From Lentisphaerota bacterium (GTDB taxonomy: Bacteria > Verrucomicrobiota > Lentisphaeria > Oligosphaerales > Oligosphaeraceae), in NCBI GenBank assembly GCA_012800565.1, contig JAAZIZ010000109.1:1-6106 (forward strand): a DNA stretch of 6,106 nucleotides. Direction: 5' to 3'. Positions 1 to 5,909 of this stretch are shown here, piece by piece; within the stretch, counting starts at the first letter, position 1; each line of letters opens with the position of its first letter. Under the pieces are notes generated by a model, which had not been told where the DNA came from, searched no databases, and saw only the letters and a program-made list of their open reading frames with translations. A program made the translations under genes and the position numbers.

Positions 1-2237
1 TGAACCTCGTAGTCGCGGCTCTGATGAATGAAGATGATATTTATCTGCCGGAATCTTCTGGACTTTTTGCCAATGCTGGAGACTTGCCGGCTTGTTTTAT
101 CAGCGATGGCGAGGACGAATCGGCGTACGATTTGGCAAAAGATACTCATATCCTCCCGGTTCTGGGAAAATTCGGCACTTTGCCGACCCCTCGTTTTAGC
201 ACCATTGAGGTGGCTGGAGAGACAATCGGCCGGGTGGCCTTTCTGGTCTTGGAGGAAGGCGATAAACTGGATGTAAACCAGATGCTCTCGCTCAGCGGCA
301 AATTCCCCTTTGTGCAAGCCGGGCAGAATCGCCTGGCCTCGTTTACTGCCACTCCGGAAGCAGCTGATTATGTTTATGCTATTACTGCAGAAGAAGCAGT
401 TACTGAAGGGAACACGCTGCGTCTTGGCCTGCAAATGCAGGAATTGCGAATCGCAGCCCATTATTTGACACAGTTGCCATCAGGATATACCGGTACCAGA
501 ACCAGATGGTTTTCCTATACCCATCTGTGGAATGTGCTGTGGAAAGTTCCCCTTACTGATGAACAAGACCCCCTGCGCTACACTTTCTTCAGCGGCGAAG
601 ATATTGAGGCATATTGGGACCAAGATGCGGAGACTGCAATGGCCGGTACAGGAGAGCGCCAGCGCTTCGATATCACCGGGTATGAATGGGGTGGCTGGCA
701 ACATCCTTCAGAAAACGGCACTGTAGCTGCCGCCAATTATGCCAGAAGCCTTGCCGCCGCCCTGCTTAATCATTCTCAACCCTTTTGGGACACAACCAAG
801 CCAAATGAACCGGCAGTAGTCAAGCGCATTACTGAAACGACGGTACCCCCAGACTTCAGTGGCATCCCCTGGCTGAGCACTTTGACGCCGGCAACTGCCC
901 GTCCCCAGGTTGCCGCAAACATGGTCGATTTCTGTGATTCAGATAACTATGCCACGACCGATGCCACCTGGACAGGAACGCCGCCAACCTATTGCGGCAA
1001 CGAAAAAGTGCCGTATATCAATGAAATATCTTTAGAATTTTTGTTGATTGAGGATGGAGGAAAATATAAGCTGCAACTGAAACCGACTCTGGAAATGGTG
1101 AATATTTTTACTGATAATTTCCCAGCGGGAAAAATCAGGATTCGGATTTCCGGAAAGGTTAAGTTTGAGAGCGAAGTTGCGAAAAAAGATTGGAGTTACG
1201 AAATTTCAGAATATTCAACTGATGGACAAAGCAAGTGCAGCTATGTCAAATATGATTTAGCAGAACTTCAGGTAGCAGAGTCAGAAACATCATCTCCAGC
1301 AGAGGTCACTGATGAATTGCTGGTCATTATCGGCTCGGCAGGCCAAATTTATGATGTAGCTTATTGGAAAATACCTACAGGAAATAACGTGACCTTAAAC
1401 GTAGGAGAATCTAAAATCATTTCTCTGGAAGTCTCTGATCCGCGTTGCAATCATCGTTCGGATTGCTGGAAGATTTCCGGGCCAAGCCTGGGGAGCCGCA
1501 ATAGTATTTTTCCGGAAGCGAAGCCTGAAAATGCAGATTCTGAAGATTACGAAAACGGGTTAAAAGCAAGCGGCGGCGAAGGCAAATTTGCCTCCACCTT
1601 TTCCACTGCATTTATTCCGAACCGGCCATTCCGCTCGCTCTGGGAGCTCGGAGCCATCCATCGGGGCGAGCCATTCCGGACTTTGGACATAGCCGGCGAA
1701 GATGCAGAAATACTCGACCAGGTCAAGCTCGGTCCTCTGAAATACAGCCGCGGGAAATTCAATGCCAATTCCCGGAATCCCCTCAGCTGGGCAGAATTGC
1801 TGTGCGGGATCAATATTAGCGCAGGTTATGAGGATACGGATTATTATGGCGATGAAGAGGATGAAGCCGCCCCACCGCCGGAGCCAGACTTTACCAGCAT
1901 CAGCCCCAGTCACTCCCGGGTGGCAACCGCCGCAGTATTGGCGAGTTTTGGAGCTATTGACCGCGAGCGTGAGGCCTTGATTGGGCGAACTGCGAACCTG
2001 CTGACCACCCGGATGGACAAATACAGCGCCTTAGTCATCGGCCAGGCACTGCAGAAAATAGACCTGCCCGAAGGCTTCGCCATGACTCCTGAGTTCCAAC
2101 GCACCTTGATAAATCCAGTTCAGATTGGCACAGAGTGGTATTCCCTGCTCGCCACGCAACGCATCCTGGCCCATATTGTCCGTGATGCCTGGCGCAATGA
2201 GTACAAGATTGTCCAGCTGCAGATGATTGAGGATTAG
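1..2237 (+). CDS. GspK/PilX-like protein (resembles Verru_Chthon cassette protein A), N-terminus cut off by window edge
   Basis: The frame is open from the first base, reading NLVVAAL before the first ATG at 24. That ATG has no Shine-Dalgarno sequence, so the real start probably lies upstream. Numbering from the ATG (737 residues), landmarks I associate with GspK/PilX-type proteins of Verrucomicrobia and Lentisphaerae are: GRVAFLVLEEGDKLDVNQ (69-86), an 'Asp-Asn-Gln after Leu' core segment; a VDFCDSDNYATTD stretch (301-313) leading to YCGNEKVPYINEI (323-335); LEMVNIF (356-362), like the usual E-x-x-N-P element; SDPRCNH (471-477); RSLWELGAIHRGEPFRTL (537-554); and near the C-terminus LLTTRMDKYSALVIGQALQ (659-677). 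An acidic, proline-rich linker (about 603-621) precedes the last block. No membrane helix is visible in the part present; in this family it sits at the missing N-terminus. Inferred role: minor pseudopilin-like or envelope protein linked to type IV pilus/type II secretion machinery. The family assignment is from memory of motifs and is moderate; the reading frame is certain. Confidence 0.6.
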   Translation, partial: NLVVAALMNEDDIYLPESSGLFANAGDLPACFISDGEDESAYDLAKDTHILPVLGKFGTLPTPRFSTIEVAGETIGRVAFLVLEEGDKLDVNQMLSLSGKFPFVQAGQNRLASFTATPEAADYVYAITAEEAVTEGNTLRLGLQMQELRIAAHYLTQLPSGYTGTRTRWFSYTHLWNVLWKVPLTDEQDPLRYTFFSGEDIEAYWDQDAETAMAGTGERQRFDITGYEWGGWQHPSENGTVAAANYARSLAAALLNHSQPFWDTTKPNEPAVVKRITETTVPPDFSGIPWLSTLTPATARPQVAANMVDFCDSDNYATTDATWTGTPPTYCGNEKVPYINEISLEFLLIEDGGKYKLQLKPTLEMVNIFTDNFPAGKIRIRISGKVKFESEVAKKDWSYEISEYSTDGQSKCSYVKYDLAELQVAESETSSPAEVTDELLVIIGSAGQIYDVAYWKIPTGNNVTLNVGESKIISLEVSDPRCNHRSDCWKISGPSLGSRNSIFPEAKPENADSEDYENGLKASGGEGKFASTFSTAFIPNRPFRSLWELGAIHRGEPFRTLDIAGEDAEILDQVKLGPLKYSRGKFNANSRNPLSWAELLCGINISAGYEDTDYYGDEEDEAAPPPEPDFTSISPSHSRVATAAVLASFGAIDREREALIGRTANLLTTRMDKYSALVIGQALQKIDLPEGFAMTPEFQRTLINPVQIGTEWYSLLATQRILAHIVRDAWRNEYKIVQLQMIED

Positions 2238-2311
2238 CCGCAATCCGGCACTATGAAGCAGCAGCAGGTAATTGGGCTTTTGCAGAGCAGCGCGCGGGAG
2301 CTCGGGGAATT

Positions 2312-2338
2312 GTATGCGACGTATGGGACGTATGAATA
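2312..2338 (+). repeat. Three imperfect 9-base tandem units
   Basis: GTATGCGAC, GTATGGGAC and GTATGAATA follow each other without gaps. The first two units differ at one base; the third matches only in its first five bases. The repeat lies at the end of the 28-residue mini-frame at 2253-2339, where it encodes alternating Tyr and Ala/Gly-Thr. It is too short to class as a functional element. Confidence 0.4.
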
Positions 2339-2508
2339 GGACAATGGGACCGGCAAGCTAAAATCGCCTATCCCATGGTCCACTTTAACCTTGCTCTATA
2401 CCCCATTACGGCAGCAGACTTCCGCCAACCCCGGAAATGTGCCATTCGGAGATGTTTTGCCCTGCAGTACGCTCGGGAAGTCAGCCCATTTCGCGTTCCT
2501 CCCGGCAA

Positions 2509-2536
2509 TTGTATTCCCGTATTCAGATGATAAATT
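2509..2536 (+). promoter_or_regulatory. Weak candidate promoter for the methionine synthase operon
   Basis: TTGTAT (2509-2514) and TAAATT (2531-2536) are 16 bases apart. They match the sigma-70 consensus at 3/6 and 4/6 positions. Transcription would start near 2543, at the TTG codon that could otherwise serve as an early start of the next gene; this favours the ATG at 2573. Such matches arise often by chance in AT-rich DNA, so this is only a candidate. Confidence 0.2.
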
Positions 2537-2572
2537 ACGAATTTGACCATCCCCAGACGCAGTGATTTCCTT

Positions 2573-3220
2573 ATGCTGAGCAATATCCGCAAATTCGAGA
2601 ATATCGACTATCCTTTCCCGGAGCAACAGATACTGCAGCGTTTAGGCTATCGCAGCGGCCAGACGCTGGTGACAGAATCCAGCCAAAAACACCTCCGGGA
2701 CTGGCTGCAGCAGGCCCGGGCCGTTTGCCGTCCCAGAGCCTGCGCCGGCACGCTGCCGGTCCGGGAATGCACCGCCGACAGCGTGCTGCTGACTGACGGC
2801 ACTGCCTTGAACAGCCGGAGCCTGGCCCGTTTCCTGCAGCACGCCCAGCTGGTCTGGCTGGTCTGCATCACCTTGGGAGAAGAGCTGCCCGCATTGAGCC
2901 GCCAGGCCCTCGACGGCGGCGATGGCGCTGCAGCCCTGATTGTTGATGCGGCCGGCAGCGAATGCGTCGAAGCCGCCCTGGACAGTCTGCAGGAATTCAG
3001 CCGCCGCGAGTTTCTGCGCCAAGGGCTGTTCCTGGACCAGCGCCGTTTCTCCGCCGGCTATGGCGATTGGCCGGTCACCGACCAGAGCCATTTCTTCCGC
3101 TGGTTCCCGCTGGCGGAGATGGGCCTGAGACTGAGCTGCGCAGGAGCCATCGAACCGGAAAAAACCATCACCGCCATCGCCGGGATTCGCCGGCAGGAAG
3201 GCCATAATGACCCGCAATGA
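2573..3220 (+). CDS. Stand-alone methionine synthase activation-domain protein (vitamin B12-dependent, AdoMet-binding)
   Basis: The product of 215 residues matches the C-terminal activation domain of cobalamin-dependent methionine synthase, here a separate polypeptide as described for Thermotoga maritima. In the family this domain binds S-adenosylmethionine and donates its methyl group when cob(II)alamin is reduced, rescuing oxidised MetH. Landmarks, numbered from the ATG at 2573, are: ILQRLGYR near the N-terminus (20-27); LVCITLGEEL (96-105); VDAAGSECVEAALD (124-137); RFSAGYGDWP (158-167), the counterpart of the R-x-x-x-G-Y AdoMet-binding segment; and LSCAGAIEPEKTITAIAGI near the end (187-205). 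A TTG ten codons earlier (2543) would give 225 residues. Neither start has a clear ribosome binding site. I chose the ATG because family similarity begins well after it and because the candidate promoter would start transcription at the TTG. The gene overlaps metH by 14 bases. The cytoplasmic partner is MetH; the electron donor is not visible here. Confidence 0.88.
   Translation: MLSNIRKFENIDYPFPEQQILQRLGYRSGQTLVTESSQKHLRDWLQQARAVCRPRACAGTLPVRECTADSVLLTDGTALNSRSLARFLQHAQLVWLVCITLGEELPALSRQALDGGDGAAALIVDAAGSECVEAALDSLQEFSRREFLRQGLFLDQRRFSAGYGDWPVTDQSHFFRWFPLAEMGLRLSCAGAIEPEKTITAIAGIRRQEGHNDPQ
3195..3201 (+). promoter_or_regulatory. Ribosome binding site of metH inside the preceding gene
   Basis: AGGAAGG lies 5 bases before the ATG at 3207, within the last codons of the activation-domain gene. 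It fixes the metH start and suggests translational coupling, since ribosomes finishing at 3220 have already passed the metH start. Confidence 0.7.
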
Positions 3221-5612
3221 ATTTAAAGCACTTACTGCCCGCCAGATTGTGATTCTCGACGGTGCCACCGGTACCGAGCTGAGCAAACGCGGACTGCCGC
3301 CCGGAGTCTGCCCGGAAGCGTGGTGCCTGGAACACCCTGAAGCCATCCTGGCCGTGCAGCGGGATTACATCGCCGCCGGCGCCAATATTATCTATACCCC
3401 GACATTTGGCGGGAACCCGCTGAAACTGCAGGAGTTCGGGTTGGCGGAACAGACCCGGGAAATCAACCGCGGGCTGGCCACTATCTCCCGCCAGGCCGGC
3501 GACGCAGTGCTGGTCTTCGGAGACCTCGCCCCGACCGGACAATTCCTGGAGCCGGTCGGAGACCTGCCTTTCGAAGCTGCCGTGGACGCATACCGGGAAC
3601 AGGCCCGCGGACTGCTGGAGGGCGGCGTGGACGGCTTCGTTATTGAGACTATGATGGATGTCCAGGAGACCAGGGCCGCTTTGTTGGCCATCCGGGAAAT
3701 CTGCGACTTGCCGGTGCTGGTCAGCCTGACTTTTGAGAAAAGCCAGCATACTCTTACCGGCAACCACGCAGTGTCTGCACTGATCACCCTGCAGGCGCTC
3801 GGTGCCGATGCTTTCGGCTGCAATTGCTCCAGCGGGCCGGAAGAAATGCTGGAGACCATCCGGCTGCTGAAACCCTACAGCCGGGTGCCGCTGATCGCCA
3901 AGCCCAATGCCGGACTGCCCCAGTTCATCGACGGCAGGACGGTCTTTAATCTGCAGGCCGGGGAATTCAGCCGCCAGACCGCATTGCTGGCCGAGGTCGG
4001 AGCCGGATTGCTGGGCGGCTGCTGCGGTACGACCCCGGAACATATCCGGGCCCTGAGCCAAATCCTGGCCGGGCGCCCCGCGCCCGCAGTCGAGCCTTGC
4101 TGCGGCGCCTGCGTCAGCTCAGCCCGGAACTGGCACGAAATCACCCCCGGCGGGCCATTTACCCTGGTCGGCGAACGCCTGAACCCGACCGGCAAGAAGG
4201 CCCTGCAGGCGGAGCTGCGGGCCGGCAAGCTGGAGCTGGTGCGCCAGATCGCAGACGAGCAGATTGAGGCCGGAGCAGCATTGCTGGACCTCAATATGGG
4301 CTTGTCAGGCATCGACGAACGCGCCATGATGCAGCAGGCAGTCGCGCTGTTAAGCAGCGAGACCGTCCTGCCGCTGTGCATTGACACTACTTCGGCCGAA
4401 GTGGCCGAGGCGGCGCTGCGGGCCTACCCCGGGCGGGCGCTGTTCAATTCCATCACGGCCGAAACCCAGCGTCTGCAGGAAGTCCTGCCAATCGCGGCCA
4501 AATACGGCGCGATGCTGATTCTGCTGCCGGTGACCGATCAGGGCATCCCTGAAACCCTGCCGGAACGCATCGCGGTGATTGAACAGATTTATGCCGAAAC
4601 GCAGAAGTACGGCTACCGCAAGGAGGACCTCTGCGTCGACGCTCTGGTTATGACTGTCTCAGCCAATCCGGCGGCGGCAGCGCTGACTCTGGGGCTGATC
4701 GAGTGGTGCTCCCGCGAATGGGGCAGCAATACTATTATCGGGCTGTCCAATATCAGCTTCGGGCTGCCCCGCCGCGAACTCTTGAACCGGACCTTCCTGG
4801 GGATGGCCCTGGGCTGCGGCCTGAACTGCGCCATCGCCAACCCCATGCTTACCGATACCCAGGAGACCATCCTGGCCGGAGACCTGCTCAACCGCCGCGA
4901 CCAACGCTGCCAGAAATATCTGGCCCGGTTCTGTGGACAAGAGACTGCCACTGCCGCCGCCCCGGCGGCAAAAATACCGTCAGACCCCAGGCAGCGGGTT
5001 AGGGCGGCGCTGCTGAACGGCGATTCCTCTCTGATGCCTGAGAGCCTGCGGGCAGCGCTTGCGGCTGGGCACAGCGCTGATGAGCTGGTCAATGCGGTGC
5101 TGATTCCGGCCATTGCCGAGGTCGGCGAGCGCTTCGAGCGCAAGGAGTACTTCCTGCCCCAGCTGATTATGAGCGCCGATGTGATGCGCCTGGCTATGGA
5201 AATCCTGGACCCGATACTGCGCCAAACCGGTCAGAATCAGCCCTCGCGGGGAAAGATCATCATCGCCACGGTCAAGAACGACATCCATGATATCGGCAAG
5301 AATATCGTGGCACTGCTGCTGCGCAATTATAACTTTACTGTCATTGATTTGGGCAAGGATGTTGCCGCCGAGACCATCCTGGAGGCGGCGCAGCGCGAAG
5401 ATGCGCGACTGGTCGCCCTCTCGGCCCTGATGACTACCACCATGGGCGAAATGAAGACCGTTATTGACCTGGCCCGCCAGCGTGGCCTGAATCACCTGCA
5501 GTTTATCGTTGGCGGGGCGGTGATCGATGAACCTTATGCCCGCAGCATCGGTGCGCATTATGCTGCCAATGCTCACGATACAGTCAAAATCGCCAGCCGG
5601 CTGCTGGCCTGA
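3207..5612 (+). CDS. metH: Cobalamin-dependent methionine synthase (5-methyltetrahydrofolate:homocysteine methyltransferase) without activation domain
   Basis: This cytoplasmic enzyme transfers the methyl group of 5-methyltetrahydrofolate to homocysteine via methylcobalamin, giving methionine and tetrahydrofolate. Domains in order are as follows. The homocysteine-binding barrel (about 10-290) begins with LDGATGTELSKRG and has zinc-ligand cysteines C207 (GCNCSSGP) and C272/C273 (GGCCGTTP), equivalent to E. coli C247, C310 and C311. The folate (pterin-binding) barrel (about 318-575) begins VGERLNPTGKK and contains LDLNMG (361-366), CIDTTSAE and SNISFGLPRRELLNRTF. The B12 cap helices (about 593-672) are followed by a Rossmann B12-binding domain (about 682-801) with DIHDIGKN (692-699), where H694 is the lower cobalt ligand, D692 its partner and S739 the likely E. 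coli S810 counterpart. All catalytic landmarks are present. At 801 residues it ends after the B12 domain; the missing activation domain is the neighbouring upstream gene. The ATG is well supported by the ribosome binding site at 3195-3201. The linker between the two barrels carries an extra CCGAC cysteine cluster (298-302) of unknown meaning. Confidence 0.97.
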   Translation: MTRNEFKALTARQIVILDGATGTELSKRGLPPGVCPEAWCLEHPEAILAVQRDYIAAGANIIYTPTFGGNPLKLQEFGLAEQTREINRGLATISRQAGDAVLVFGDLAPTGQFLEPVGDLPFEAAVDAYREQARGLLEGGVDGFVIETMMDVQETRAALLAIREICDLPVLVSLTFEKSQHTLTGNHAVSALITLQALGADAFGCNCSSGPEEMLETIRLLKPYSRVPLIAKPNAGLPQFIDGRTVFNLQAGEFSRQTALLAEVGAGLLGGCCGTTPEHIRALSQILAGRPAPAVEPCCGACVSSARNWHEITPGGPFTLVGERLNPTGKKALQAELRAGKLELVRQIADEQIEAGAALLDLNMGLSGIDERAMMQQAVALLSSETVLPLCIDTTSAEVAEAALRAYPGRALFNSITAETQRLQEVLPIAAKYGAMLILLPVTDQGIPETLPERIAVIEQIYAETQKYGYRKEDLCVDALVMTVSANPAAAALTLGLIEWCSREWGSNTIIGLSNISFGLPRRELLNRTFLGMALGCGLNCAIANPMLTDTQETILAGDLLNRRDQRCQKYLARFCGQETATAAAPAAKIPSDPRQRVRAALLNGDSSLMPESLRAALAAGHSADELVNAVLIPAIAEVGERFERKEYFLPQLIMSADVMRLAMEILDPILRQTGQNQPSRGKIIIATVKNDIHDIGKNIVALLLRNYNFTVIDLGKDVAAETILEAAQREDARLVALSALMTTTMGEMKTVIDLARQRGLNHLQFIVGGAVIDEPYARSIGAHYAANAHDTVKIASRLLA

Positions 5613-5618
5613 GCAGCG

Positions 5619-5634
5619 GCCGGCCTATGCCGGC
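5619..5634 (+). terminator. Short GC-rich hairpin just after metH, possible weak terminator
   Basis: GCCGGC, a CTAT loop, and GCCGGC form a perfect 6-base-pair stem beginning 7 bases after the metH stop. No run of T follows, so it is not a classical rho-independent terminator. It may instead protect the mRNA 3' end or be incidental in GC-rich DNA. Confidence 0.3.
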
Positions 5635-5661
5635 AAGCATGGTTTGTGACAGCTTAAATAA

Positions 5662-5797
5662 TTGTAATGCGTCAGTAACCACCCCGGCTGTACACAACTG
5701 TCTTTTTTCAAGGCTCTGGCAGCATAAATATGGCGAAAAGGTTTTCTGTCGCCATTCAAAGCGTTGGTCATAAAAATGCCCAGCTGACGCATTACAA
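5662..5797. repeat. 136-base MITE-like unit with perfect 14-base terminal inverted repeats
   Basis: TTGTAATGCGTCAG (5662-5675) is the exact reverse complement of CTGACGCATTACAA (5784-5797). The bases directly outside both arms are ATAA (5658-5661 and 5798-5801), as expected of a 4-base target duplication. The unit has no open frame of note. It contains a smaller bulged stem (CTGGCA 5716-5721 with TGCCCAG 5777-5783) and a central hairpin. It could be a non-autonomous miniature transposable element, or a structured RNA/regulatory repeat. The inverted repeat is certain; its nature is inference, and the AT-rich flanks make the ATAA match weaker evidence. Confidence 0.5.
5730..5755 (+). repeat. 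Central hairpin of the inverted-repeat unit
   Basis: ATGGCGA (5730-5736) and TCGCCAT (5749-5755) are exact reverse complements separated by 12 bases. The stem can be lengthened inside by AAA/TTT pairing across a bulge. It sits near the middle of the 136-base unit, so the whole unit could fold as nested stems when transcribed. Confidence 0.5.
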
Positions 5798-5826
5798 ATA
5801 ATTCTAACTAAAACTGAAAAAAGAAA

Positions 5827-5857
5827 TCAGCAAAATTTGCTTTTAATTTTTTGCTGA
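5827..5857 (+). repeat. AT-rich hairpin with competing fold upstream of the prepilin-like gene
   Basis: TCAGCAAAA (5827-5835) pairs perfectly with TTTTGCTGA (5849-5857) around a 13-base loop. The left arm also belongs to the quasi-palindrome AGCAAAATTTGCT (5829-5841), a perfect 6-base inverted repeat around one central A. The two pairings are mutually exclusive. The thymines lie inside the stem and loop rather than after it, so this is not a standard terminator. Confidence 0.4.
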
Positions 5858-5864
5858 ATATAGT
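5837..5864 (+). promoter_or_regulatory. Candidate promoter of the prepilin-like gene, overlapped by an operator-like quasi-palindrome
   Basis: TTGCTT (5837-5842) and TATAGT (5859-5864) are 16 bases apart and resemble sigma-70 -35 and -10 boxes (3/6 and 5/6). Transcription would start near 5871, leaving a leader of about 40 bases before the ATG at 5910. The 13-base quasi-palindrome at 5829-5841 covers most of the -35 box, where a repressor would bind. The assignment is tentative because the region is AT-rich. Confidence 0.3.
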
Positions 5865-5899
5865 AACTGCTGCAGGTTTGAAATCAACGCTTTGGGTAT

Positions 5900-5904
5900 G
5901 AGGT
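5900..5904 (+). promoter_or_regulatory. Ribosome binding site deciding the prepilin-like start
   Basis: GAGGT lies 5 bases before the ATG at 5910. An in-frame ATG at 5898 (adding MRSN) overlaps this site and has no purine-rich sequence of its own, so 5910 is preferred. Confidence 0.65.
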
Positions 5905-5909
5905 CAAAT

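Larger units (their letters stand above)
2238..2572. other. Intergenic stretch with no convincing gene
   Basis: About 335 bases separate the GspK-like gene from the methionine synthase module. No tRNA, rho-independent terminator, cobalamin riboswitch box or SAM riboswitch core was recognised. The + strand has two tiny ATG frames (2253-2339, 28 residues; 2375-2530, 51 residues), both without a ribosome binding site. The - strand has a 76-codon frame (2626 down to 2396) that runs into the next gene. None resembles a protein I know. The stretch may hold the promoter and leader of the downstream operon, a decayed gene, or a dispersed repeat. Confidence 0.5.
5757..5894. repeat. Second inverted repeat, crossing the first
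   Basis: CAAAGCGTTG (5757-5766) and CAACGCTTTG (5885-5894) are perfect 10-base reverse complements. The left copy is inside the 136-base unit; the right copy is in the prepilin leader, a few bases before its ribosome binding site. The two sites could be a spaced operator pair or could pair in RNA. Which, if either, cannot be told from sequence. Confidence 0.4.

Noticed and set aside
2253..2339. 28-residue frame starting MKQQQVIGLL
   Set aside because: There is no ribosome binding site, it is very short, and it ends in a simple 9-base repeat. A real small peptide cannot be excluded, but nothing supports it.
2375..2530. 51-residue frame starting MVHFNLALYP
   Set aside because: There is no ribosome binding site, no recognisable similarity, and an equally long open frame exists in another phase and on the other strand.
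2340..2572. Cobalamin or SAM riboswitch ahead of the methionine synthase genes
   Set aside because: This was looked for because it would fit the pathway. No B12-box-like sequence or SAM-I core helices were recognised by eye. A covariance-model search (Infernal/Rfam) would decide.
2642..3346. 234-codon open frame on the - strand opposite the activation gene
   Set aside because: Same reason: it mirrors the + strand codons of a clearly recognised protein and lacks a ribosome binding site.
3168..4061. 297-codon open frame on the - strand opposite the activation gene and metH
   Set aside because: It is a shadow of GC-rich coding sequence. The + strand proteins are full matches to known families, and the antisense product is low-complexity, Gln/Gly-rich and resembles nothing known.
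5673..5709. Rho-independent terminator ending in the T-run TCTTTTTTC
   Set aside because: Only a 4-base-pair CAGT/ACTG stem with a 20-base loop precedes the T-run, too weak for an intrinsic terminator.
5613..5909. tRNA or other standard RNA gene, or CRISPR repeats, in the gap before the prepilin-like gene
   Set aside because: No cloverleaf arms, T-loop sequence or regularly spaced direct repeats were seen; the repeats present are inverted.
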